Source: Coprococcus sp.
GTDB lineage: Bacteria; Bacillota; Clostridia; Lachnospirales; Lachnospiraceae
Reading direction: 5' to 3'
Length of the DNA: 10,398 nucleotides
NCBI GenBank assembly: GCA_016297325.1
Contig: JAEDGW010000090.1
Location: forward strand, 1-10,398
The translations under genes were made by a program, and so were the position numbers. The notes beneath the pieces are model-generated. The model saw only the letters and a program-made list of their open reading frames with translations. It was not told where the DNA came from and did no database searches. Of the stretch, positions 1-6,168 are shown piece by piece; position 1 is the first letter of the stretch; every line of letters starts with the position of its first letter.

Positions 1-21
1 AATAAAAACACATAATCCCTA

Positions 22-50
22 TTGACATAGTAGGAAATAAGTTGTATACT
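22..50 (+). promoter_or_regulatory. Near-consensus sigma-A promoter upstream of the SGNH esterase gene
   Basis: The -35 box TTGACA (22-27) is perfect, followed by a 17-nt spacer and a -10 box TATACT (45-50). Transcription would start near position 57, giving a leader of about 97 nt before the ATG at 154. The -35 box lies inside a dyad, CCTA-N9-TAGG (18-34), and the -10 box lies between GTTG (41-44) and CAAC (52-55). Both placements would suit a repressor that blocks RNA polymerase. The leader can form a small hairpin, ACATAT (75-80) with ATATGT (91-96). The promoter could also feed cysK and the genes beyond it, because no intrinsic terminator is visible after the esterase gene. The promoter match is seen directly; the regulation is inferred. 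Confidence 0.75.
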
Positions 51-153
51 CCAACATGTCGACAGATAATTACTACATATCAGATAGGATATATGTGGAT
101 TGGCAATCAGATTCATTGGACAGAGCGAGGTTCAATAGACGGGAGGTGGACAG

Positions 154-777
154 ATGCAACAGGTGTTGTGCTTTGGAGATTCCAATACATGGGGATACAA
201 TCCTGAGAATGGAGAGAGGTTTCCATGGGGCATCAGATGGACCAGTATATTGCAGCAGAAGCTGGCAAATAAAGATATAAGGATCATAGAGGAAGGCCTC
301 TGTGGAAGAACAACAGTGTTCGAGGATCCACTGAGACAGGGAAGAAAGGGCGTGTCGCTGTTCCCTACTCTGCTGGAGACACACAAACCGGAGAATATAG
401 TGATCATGCTTGGAACAAATGACTGTAAGACAGTGTTCTCGGCATCGCCGGATGTGATAGGCAAGGGAATACGGAGACTGCTCATTCAGGCAAAGCAGTA
501 TTCAGCAGACAGCAGGATACTTCTCGTATCGCCGATACACTTAGGCGAGCAGGTGTGGAAGGATGAATTTGATCCTGAGTTCTCACCGGAATCCGTTGAG
601 GTGTCAAGAAAGCTTACGGATGTTTATAAGAAGATAGCCGATGAGTTCGGCGTAGAATTCCTGGCGGCGTCATCCGTGGCTGACAGCAGCGAAGCAGATC
701 AGGAACATATGAACCCTGAAGGCCATGCGGCACTGGCTGGAGCGATAGAGGAAAAAATCTATCAGATGGCCTGTTGA
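154..777 (+). CDS. SGNH/GDSL-family esterase (arylesterase/acyltransferase-like)
   Basis: A cytoplasmic SGNH hydrolase of 207 residues that should cleave or transfer an acyl (often acetyl) ester; its natural substrate cannot be read from sequence. Block I is GDSNTWG (residues 8-14) with the nucleophile Ser10. The block II glycine lies in EEGLCGRTT near residue 48. Block III is GTND (87-90), and the closing acid and base are Asp182 and His185 in DQEH. The order EEGL-RTT then LGTND resembles the Mycobacterium smegmatis arylesterase/acyltransferase MsAcT, which is of similar length. No signal peptide is present. The start is supported by GGGAGGTGG (141-149), 4 nt upstream. It lies 158 nt before cysK in the same direction and has its own strong promoter, so it may be the head of the cluster or an unrelated neighbour. 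The family is secure; the role is unknown. Confidence 0.88.
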   Translation: MQQVLCFGDSNTWGYNPENGERFPWGIRWTSILQQKLANKDIRIIEEGLCGRTTVFEDPLRQGRKGVSLFPTLLETHKPENIVIMLGTNDCKTVFSASPDVIGKGIRRLLIQAKQYSADSRILLVSPIHLGEQVWKDEFDPEFSPESVEVSRKLTDVYKKIADEFGVEFLAASSVADSSEADQEHMNPEGHAALAGAIEEKIYQMAC

Positions 778-935
778 AAGCAGATTGAAGTCAATAAGTG
801 AGAAGATCATGAATTGAAAATCTCAGACTGAAAAAGAATTATATAGGAAATAATGTACAGCATATAAAGATAGTAGAAAATCAAGAAATAAGATAGAGAA
901 TCAAAATAAAGAAAAAAAGAAAGGAAACAAAAACC
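778..935 (+). other. A-rich, purine-rich spacer between the esterase gene and cysK
   Basis: This 158-nt gap has no open frame worth calling and no hairpin with a T-run, so no intrinsic terminator for the esterase gene is visible. Its 3' half is almost entirely purines on the + strand. A weak promoter for cysK may exist: TTGAAA at 814-819 with an AT-rich stretch (ATTATATA, 838-845) 18-20 nt downstream, or alternatively a TATAAA at 863-868 with no good -35 box. The decamer TAGGAAATAA at 844-853 also occurs at 31-40, inside the first promoter. The promoter boxes are weak matches and should be treated as candidates only. Confidence 0.4.
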
Positions 936-1868
936 ATGGCAAAGATAGCATCACAGTTGACAGAACTTATAGGAAACACTCCGCTTCTGGAGCTTACAAA
1001 TTATGAGAAGGAGCTTGGACTCAAGGCACACATCGTTGCAAAACTTGAGTATTTCAACCCACTTGGATCAGTAAAGGATCGTGTGGCAGCAGCCATGATC
1101 GAGCAGGGAATCAAGGACGGTCTCATCAATCAGGAGACAGTCATCATCGAGCCTACATCAGGAAATACAGGAATCGGACTTGCATTTGTATCAGCAGCAA
1201 AGGGTCTTCACCTGATACTCACCATGCCGGACACCATGAGCGTTGAGCGTAGAAAGATCGTTTCAGCTCTCGGTGCTGAGATAGTATTAACACCTGGCAG
1301 AGAGGGAATGAAGGGAGCCATCGCCAAGGCAAATGAGCTCAAGGAGCAGTATGGTAATGCATTTATCCCACAGCAGTTTGAGAACAAGGCAAATCCTGCT
1401 ATCCACAAGAAGACAACAGCAGAGGAGATCTGGAGAGATACAGACGGAAAGGTTGATGCATTTGTATCAGCAGTAGGAACAGGCGGAACAGCAACAGGAA
1501 CAGGAAGCGGACTCAAGGAGCACAATCCAAATGTCAAGCTGATAGCAGTTGAGCCTGCTGATTCACCGGTACTCTCAGGCGGGGCGCCTGGCCCACACAA
1601 GATCCAGGGAATCGGAGCCGGATTCGTGCCTGGTGTTATGGATCTGAGTATCGTGGATGAGATCATCAGGATCCAGAACGATGATGCATTTGACACATCA
1701 AGAAAGATAGCAAAGACTGACGGTGTGCTGGTTGGAATATCTGCAGGTGCTGCACTGTATGCGGCAACTGAGCTTGCAAAGAGACCTGAGTATGAGGGCA
1801 AGACCATCGTGGTCCTCTTCCCTGACACAGGAGAGAGATACCTCTCAACATCACTGTTTAACCTGTAA
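936..1868 (+). CDS. cysK: Cysteine synthase A (O-acetylserine sulfhydrylase)
   Basis: A PLP-dependent cytoplasmic enzyme that joins sulfide to O-acetylserine to give cysteine and acetate, the last step of sulfate assimilation. The protein has 310 residues, normal for CysK. The N-terminal motif LIGNTPLLEL (11-20) is typical. The PLP Schiff-base lysine is Lys47 in NPLGSVKDR. PTSGNTG (73-79) is the substrate-binding loop, and GTGGTATG (181-188) is the phosphate-binding loop for PLP. The conserved GISAGAA near residue 268 and the C-terminal VLFPDTGERYLS complete the fold. AAAGGAA (920-926) precedes the ATG by 9 nt. It is the first clearly sulfur-related gene of the cluster, 101 nt before the sulfate-binding protein gene. 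No cysE, the usual partner gene, is in the window. The closely related CysM is less likely given length and motifs. Confidence 0.96.
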   Translation: MAKIASQLTELIGNTPLLELTNYEKELGLKAHIVAKLEYFNPLGSVKDRVAAAMIEQGIKDGLINQETVIIEPTSGNTGIGLAFVSAAKGLHLILTMPDTMSVERRKIVSALGAEIVLTPGREGMKGAIAKANELKEQYGNAFIPQQFENKANPAIHKKTTAEEIWRDTDGKVDAFVSAVGTGGTATGTGSGLKEHNPNVKLIAVEPADSPVLSGGAPGPHKIQGIGAGFVPGVMDLSIVDEIIRIQNDDAFDTSRKIAKTDGVLVGISAGAALYAATELAKRPEYEGKTIVVLFPDTGERYLSTSLFNL

Positions 1869-1934
1869 TTCACATCTGCGGCTTGTAAATGTGTCGAATG
1901 CGATTCAAGATTTTGAGAAGACGCAGAGTGTGAA
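1869..1934 (+). promoter_or_regulatory. Intercistronic stem-loop directly after cysK
   Basis: Positions 1869-1880 (TTCACATCTGCG) pair with 1922-1934 (CGCAGAGTGTGAA) over 12 base pairs, with a single bulged G at 1928. The stem starts immediately after the cysK stop codon and closes a 41-nt loop that contains a smaller GAAT-GCG-ATTC hairpin. There is no T-run directly after the stem, so it is not a standard intrinsic terminator. An mRNA processing or 3'-end stabilising role between cysK and the transporter genes is possible. The pairing is seen in the sequence; the role is inferred. Confidence 0.4.
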
Positions 1935-1969
1935 AACTGACGGTGGACTTTTTATAGGAGAACTTGAAC

Positions 1970-2980
1970 ATGAGACTTTGGAAGAAAATAATGCTTCTGT
2001 CCATGGCGGCGGTGCTGGCAATTGGCACTGCCGGCTGTGGCGGAAAGAAGGATGATGTTATCACAATTACAAATGTTTCGTATGACCCTACGAGGGAGCT
2101 GTATGAGCGATACAACGACATGTTCGAACAGTATTACAAAGAGCAGTACGGACAGGATATCAAGGTCATCCAGTCTCATGGAGGTTCCGGTTCACAGGCC
2201 AGATCGGTGGTTGAGGGATGTAATGCGGATGTTGTCACACTGGCACTTGAGCATGACATTGACCTCATATCAGCGAATGGCCTGATAGATCCGGGCTGGA
2301 TAGATGAATTTGACAAGGATTCGGCGCCGTACACATCAACTATTGTATTTCTGGTGAGAAAGGGAAATGACAAGAACATACAGGACTGGAACGACCTGAT
2401 TAAGGATGATGTGGAAGTCATAACACCTGATCCGAAGAGTAGCGGAGGTGCCTGCTGGAATTTCCTTGCGGCTCTTGCCTATGCCAGAACTACATACAAC
2501 GATGAAGCTGATATATGGCAGTTCATGAAGAAGCTTTATCAGAATGTGTCGGTCATGGATTCAGGAGCCAGAGGTTCAACCACCACATTTGTGGAGAATG
2601 GCAAGGGTGATGTGCTGATAGCCTGGGAGAATGAGGCGATAGCGACACTGAAGGAATATCCGGAGGATTACGAGATTATCAATCCATCCGTGAGTATACT
2701 TGCACAGCCGAGTGTGGCGGTCGTGGATGATAATGCCAGACTGGGTGGCACTGAGGAGGTCAGCACAGAGTATCTAGAGTATCTGTACAGTGATGAAGCC
2801 CAGAGGCTTGAGGCTGAGAGCGGCTACCGCCCGACAAATGAGAAGATACTTGCAGAGTATGCGGATGTGTTTGATCTGAGCATCAAGCTGTGGACCATCG
2901 ATGATTTCGGCGGCTGGGATAAGGCCTATGAGGATTTCTTCGATGACGGTGCGAAGTTCGATGAAATATATGACTATTAA
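1970..2980 (+). CDS. sbp: Sulfate-binding lipoprotein of the ABC transporter
   Basis: Extracytoplasmic solute-binding protein of 336 residues that captures sulfate (possibly also thiosulfate) and delivers it to the CysT/CysW channel. The N-terminus is a lipoprotein signal: KK at residues 5-6, a hydrophobic core, and TAGC ending at Cys23, as expected where membrane anchoring replaces a periplasm. Family motifs run in order: VSYDPTRELY, SHGGSGSQARS (69-79), LIDPGW, PYTSTIVFLVRKGN, SSGGACWN (157-164) and DSGARGSTTTF (197-207). These include the Ser/Gly loops that bind the dehydrated anion in Sbp/CysP. An in-frame TTG at 1964 would add two residues, but AGGAG (1956-1960) sits 9 nt from the ATG at 1970 and only 3 nt from the TTG, so the ATG is preferred. 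It is followed by cysT, cysW and cysA. Sulfate is favoured over thiosulfate because CysDN is in the same cluster. Confidence 0.95.
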   Translation: MRLWKKIMLLSMAAVLAIGTAGCGGKKDDVITITNVSYDPTRELYERYNDMFEQYYKEQYGQDIKVIQSHGGSGSQARSVVEGCNADVVTLALEHDIDLISANGLIDPGWIDEFDKDSAPYTSTIVFLVRKGNDKNIQDWNDLIKDDVEVITPDPKSSGGACWNFLAALAYARTTYNDEADIWQFMKKLYQNVSVMDSGARGSTTTFVENGKGDVLIAWENEAIATLKEYPEDYEIINPSVSILAQPSVAVVDDNARLGGTEEVSTEYLEYLYSDEAQRLEAESGYRPTNEKILAEYADVFDLSIKLWTIDDFGGWDKAYEDFFDDGAKFDEIYDY

Positions 2981-3022
2981 AAAATGAAGATGGAATATAA
3001 TAGACTGGAACATGAGTGTCAG

Positions 3023-3073
3023 CATCGTAGAAAACAGATTGAAATGTGGTGCGCAGCTTGGTGTTCTTCGATG
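3023..3073 (+). promoter_or_regulatory. Imperfect stem in the spacer between the binding-protein gene and cysT
   Basis: Positions 3023-3032 (CATCGTAGAA) pair with 3064-3073 (TTCTTCGATG) at 9 of 10 positions, with one T-T mismatch. Two further pairs are possible inside, after a mismatch. There is no T-run after it, so it does not look like a terminator. It may tune relative expression of the abundant binding protein and the membrane subunits, a common feature of ABC transporter operons. The pairing is modest and could be chance. Confidence 0.25.
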
Positions 3074-3118
3074 ATAAATCAACAGTTAGATAATATATGA
3101 AATGGATTGGAAGATAAG

Positions 3119-3988
3119 ATGGCAGCAGCGGAAAATGACAAGAAGGATAAACTGAATAATGCGAAAAAGACCAGAGTTATCCCGGGATATCACCTGACAC
3201 TTGGAATCGTCATTGCCATGCTGTCGCTGATAGTTCTGATCCCGCTGGCATCGGTGCTGGTGTCATCGCTGAAGCTCTCGCCGAGTGAATTCTGGCATCT
3301 GCTTTTGAAGAAGAACGTGCTGAACGCATTTAAGACCAGCATCGGCTGTTCGTTCATAGCGGCGATAGTCAACACGGTGTTTGGACTGATAATAGCGTGG
3401 ACACTGGTCAAATATGATTTCCCAGGCAAGAAGATACTGGATGGATTCATAGAACTTCCATTCTGTCTGCCAACGGCGGTTGCCGGTATCACGCTGTCGA
3501 GACTGTACAGTGAAGACGGATTCCTTGGAAAGCCGCTTAAGGCTCTTGGAATAGATGTGGCATACACGAAGATCGGACTTACCATCGCCCTTGTATTTGT
3601 GGGAATACCATTTGTCATAAGGGCGGTGCAGCCGATACTTGAGAAGATGGACAATCAGTACGAGGAGGCGGCCTATATGTTGGGAGCCACACCGAGAAGA
3701 ACATTCTTCAAGGTCATACTTCCAGAGCTCAGACCGGCACTGCTGACCGGATTCGGACTGGCATTTGCCAGGGGAATCGGAGAGTATGGAAGCGTCATCT
3801 ACATATCAGGCAACAGCGCAAAAGAGCAGACACAGGTCATATCATACGTGATCATGCAGAAGCTCAGCTACATAGACTATGCCAGCGCAACTGCGATAGC
3901 ACTGGTGATGCTGGTCATATCATTTGTACTGTTGTTCGCGATCAACATAGTACAGCTGAGACAGTCCAGAAGGACAAACCTGTTGTAA
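3119..3988 (+). CDS. cysT: Sulfate ABC transporter permease CysT
   Basis: Inner subunit of the sulfate importer (also called CysU), 289 residues from the ATG at 3119. It has about six hydrophobic membrane segments; the first follows a charged cytoplasmic N-terminus rich in Lys and Asp. The EAA loop that docks on the ATPase is at residues 183-202: E-A-A, Gly189, then ILP at 200-202. The ending LRPALLTGFGLAFARGIGEYG is typical of CysT. An in-frame TTG at 3107 would add four residues but has no spaced ribosome binding site. GGAAG (3109-3113) is 5 nt from the ATG, so the ATG is preferred. It lies 138 nt after the binding-protein gene and 59 nt before cysW. CysT and CysW should form the heterodimeric channel. 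Confidence 0.94.
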   Translation: MAAAENDKKDKLNNAKKTRVIPGYHLTLGIVIAMLSLIVLIPLASVLVSSLKLSPSEFWHLLLKKNVLNAFKTSIGCSFIAAIVNTVFGLIIAWTLVKYDFPGKKILDGFIELPFCLPTAVAGITLSRLYSEDGFLGKPLKALGIDVAYTKIGLTIALVFVGIPFVIRAVQPILEKMDNQYEEAAYMLGATPRRTFFKVILPELRPALLTGFGLAFARGIGEYGSVIYISGNSAKEQTQVISYVIMQKLSYIDYASATAIALVMLVISFVLLFAINIVQLRQSRRTNLL

Positions 3989-4047
3989 AAGAAAGATGAA
4001 ATAAAACTGATAGGTATGTTAAAGAAGTTTAGAAAGGAGGAACCACG

Positions 4048-4911
4048 ATGACTGAGCAGGAAAAGCTGCAGCGCGGCAAGCGCAGGACAAAGATAATACT
4101 GATAACCGTGACGGTGCTTTTCATAGTGCTCATGCTGGTCGTTCCTCTTATATCGGTGATAACCAGTTCATTGAAGGAGGGCTTTAAGTTCTACCTGCAG
4201 TCGATCACAACAGAGTATGTGATAAGTGCACTCGGTGTCACGCTTATCGCCACTGTCATAGCTGTGGTGGTGAACACATTTTTCGGAATATGCGCGGCAT
4301 GGCTGCTCACGAAGTTCTCATTCAAGGGCAAGCAGGTGCTGGCGACACTGATAGACATTCCGTTTTCCATATCACCGGTCATCGTAGGACTTGCCTACCT
4401 CATGACATTTGGAAGACTCGGATGGACATATCCGGCTATCAGATGGATCAATGATATGCTGGGAACAAATATCAGGATAACATTTGCAGTTCCGGGCGTT
4501 GTGCTTGCTACCATATTCGTGACATTCCCGTTCGTTTCGAGGGAGCTTATCCCGGTGCTGAACGCGCAGGGCAAGGATGAGGAGGAAGCTGCGGCGCTCA
4601 TGGGTGCCAAGGGCTTCACGATATTCAGGAAGATAACACTTCCACAGATGAAATGGGGACTCATATACGGAATCATCCTCTGTACAGCCAGAGCACTCGG
4701 TGAGTTCGGTGCGGTAAATGCACTGTCAAAGACCAGAGGAGGAACATTTACACTTCCACTTGAGATTGATGCGCTCTATATGTCGGGAACGGAGGAATCC
4801 ATCACAGCGGCATTTGCAGTATCGTCCATACTGGTGATCATAGCGGTCATCATATTGTTCCTGAGAAATCTGCTGGAATATAGAGTAAAAAAGAAGGGTG
4901 AAGTAAGGTAG
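4048..4911 (+). CDS. cysW: Sulfate ABC transporter permease CysW
   Basis: Second channel subunit of the sulfate importer, 287 residues, with about six membrane segments after a basic N-terminal tail (KLQRGKRRTK). The EAA loop spans residues 179-199: E-A-A at 180-182, Gly186, LP at 198-199. This is followed by the CysW-like segment GIILCTARALGEFGAVNALS. The strong ribosome binding site AAGGAGG (4034-4040) lies 7 nt before the ATG. It pairs with CysT upstream, is energised by CysA downstream, and the three genes share direction. The C-terminus is short and basic (YRVKKKGEVR). CysT and CysW are paralogues, and the assignment of which is which rests on gene order and the motif context, so the pair is more certain than the individual names. 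Confidence 0.94.
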   Translation: MTEQEKLQRGKRRTKIILITVTVLFIVLMLVVPLISVITSSLKEGFKFYLQSITTEYVISALGVTLIATVIAVVVNTFFGICAAWLLTKFSFKGKQVLATLIDIPFSISPVIVGLAYLMTFGRLGWTYPAIRWINDMLGTNIRITFAVPGVVLATIFVTFPFVSRELIPVLNAQGKDEEEAAALMGAKGFTIFRKITLPQMKWGLIYGIILCTARALGEFGAVNALSKTRGGTFTLPLEIDALYMSGTEESITAAFAVSSILVIIAVIILFLRNLLEYRVKKKGEVR

Positions 4912-4923
4912 ATCAAAGATTTA

Positions 4924-5020
4924 ATTTGAATACTTTTAAAATGTGCCTGCAGAATGCTTTTAATACGGAGAATACTTGTAAGAGGTGATTCTTAATAAGT
5001 AATCTTAAAAGTATCTGAAT
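4924..5020 (+). promoter_or_regulatory. Long-range stem in the spacer between cysW and cysA
   Basis: ATACTTTTAA (4930-4939) is perfectly complementary to TTAAAAGTAT (5005-5014). Beyond one mismatch the stem gains five more pairs, including two G-U, between 4924-4928 and 5016-5020. The 65-nt interior can form a second hairpin at 4987-5004 (GATTCT with AG-T-AATC, loop TAATA). The octamer GAATACTT occurs twice (4928-4935, 4970-4977). No T-run follows, so it is not an obvious terminator, and no good promoter is seen. A leader or processing structure governing cysA is possible. The pairing is seen; the function is inferred. Confidence 0.4.
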
Positions 5021-5045
5021 AATTAACAAGAAGGAGGCTGACGAC

Positions 5046-6107
5046 ATGTACGTCGAGATGAAAAATATATACAAAAAATATGGAGACTTCCTAGCGTCCA
5101 ACAATGTCAGCTTCGGTGTGGAGAAAGGCAAGCTGGTTGCGCTCCTGGGACCTTCCGGAAGCGGCAAGACAACACTTCTCCGCATGATAGCCGGACTTGA
5201 AAATCCAAATTCCGGTGACATATACATAGACGGCAGGCGGGTGAATGACATACCGGCTGCGAAGAGAGGTATCGGATTCGTGTTCCAGAATTACGCATTG
5301 TTCCGCTACATGACGGTGTTTGACAATGTGGCATTCGGACTGGAACTCATGAAGGTTCCAAAGAAAGAGATCAAGAAGCGAGTCATGGAGCTCCTGGAGC
5401 TTACAGGGCTGTCGGGGATGGAGAAGAGATATCCAAATCAGCTCTCAGGCGGACAGAGGCAGAGGGTTGCATTCGCAAGAGCACTGGCACCTAATCCACA
5501 GGTGTTACTGCTGGATGAGCCATTTGCCGCGATAGATGCAAAGGTCAGGACAGAGCTCAGGACATGGCTCAAGGAGATGGTTGAAAAGCTCGGCATCACG
5601 AGCATATTTGTCACCCACGATCAGGACGAGGCGGTGGAGGTTGCGGATGAGATCATCATCACCAACCACGGACAGATAGAGCAGATGGGATCGCCGATGG
5701 AGATATACAAGACGCCATCCACACCATTTGTGGCACAGTTCATTGGAAGGTCAACTGTTGTGGAGGACTACGAGAAGCTCAAGGGATTTGACAGAGTGCC
5801 GGGAGCTGACAAAGCAGTCATCAGACCGGAGTTCGTCAAAATATCCAAGAGCGGTAAGCTGGATCAGTACCAGAGTGCGGCGGAGTCGGGAATAGTGAAG
5901 GATGTGCTGTTCCGCGGAAGCCATCTGGACGTCACGGTTGATGTCAATGGTGTGGAGATAGTAGCCGAGAGATCCATGGAGAAGGATGTTGTAAAGCCGG
6001 GGGAGCAGGTACATGTTCTCATCTACAGACTGTATGTATTTGACGAGAACCAGACTTATCTGCTGGAGAACAAGGCAATGCAGGATAACGATGTATTCTA
6101 CATCTAA
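5046..6107 (+). CDS. cysA: Sulfate ABC transporter ATP-binding subunit CysA
   Basis: Cytoplasmic ATPase that powers sulfate import, 353 residues. The nucleotide-binding domain fills the N-terminal two thirds: Walker A GPSGSGKT (35-42), Q-loop Gln81, signature LSGGQ (133-137) followed by RQR, Walker B VLLLDEP (153-159), D-loop with Asp164, and the switch His191. The stretch DAKVRTELR after Walker B is typical of the CysA/PotA subfamily. The C-terminal 110 or so residues form a TOBE-type regulatory domain with IRPE and a VLFRG segment. AAGGAGG (5031-5037) is 8 nt from the ATG. In the D-loop the usual FGALDA reads FAAIDA, a mild substitution that should be tolerated. It should bind the EAA loops of CysT and CysW. 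Confidence 0.95.
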   Translation: MYVEMKNIYKKYGDFLASNNVSFGVEKGKLVALLGPSGSGKTTLLRMIAGLENPNSGDIYIDGRRVNDIPAAKRGIGFVFQNYALFRYMTVFDNVAFGLELMKVPKKEIKKRVMELLELTGLSGMEKRYPNQLSGGQRQRVAFARALAPNPQVLLLDEPFAAIDAKVRTELRTWLKEMVEKLGITSIFVTHDQDEAVEVADEIIITNHGQIEQMGSPMEIYKTPSTPFVAQFIGRSTVVEDYEKLKGFDRVPGADKAVIRPEFVKISKSGKLDQYQSAAESGIVKDVLFRGSHLDVTVDVNGVEIVAERSMEKDVVKPGEQVHVLIYRLYVFDENQTYLLENKAMQDNDVFYI

Positions 6108-6122
6108 TAAGAAATGTGTCGA

Positions 6123-6137
6123 AGGGGTCAGACCCCT
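6123..6137. repeat. REP-like palindrome AGGGGTCAGACCCCT
   Basis: A perfect 7-bp inverted repeat, AGGGGTC-A-GACCCCT, in the 61-nt gap between cysA and aprA. It would form a very stable hairpin in RNA (6-bp stem, CAG loop). The bases after it (CCGTTCAGG) contain no T-run, so it is not a normal intrinsic terminator. Palindromes with the GGGGTC-A-GACCCC core recur in many bacterial genomes as repetitive extragenic sequences, some linked to REP-associated tyrosine transposases; this is recalled, not searched. Here it could halt 3' decay of the transporter mRNA or lower expression of aprA. Confidence 0.55.
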
Positions 6138-6168
6138 CCGTTCAGGATAAAAAGATTGGAGAGAAAAT

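Noticed and set aside
56..280. 74-codon + strand frame overlapping the start of the esterase gene
   Set aside because: It would begin at the predicted transcription start with no ribosome binding site and runs out of frame through the conserved GDSN motif of the real gene.
1208..1873. 221-codon open frame antisense to cysK
   Set aside because: cysK is certain on the + strand; the antisense product has a Ser/Pro/Thr-rich composition and no family motif.
1964..1969. TTG start for the sulfate-binding protein
   Set aside because: The AGGAG site is only 3 nt away from the TTG but 9 nt from the ATG at 1970, and the ATG gives a normal lipoprotein signal.
6108..6168. Intrinsic terminator between cysA and aprA
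   Set aside because: The palindrome forms a stable hairpin but is followed by CCGTTCAGG, without a T-run, so standard termination is not supported.
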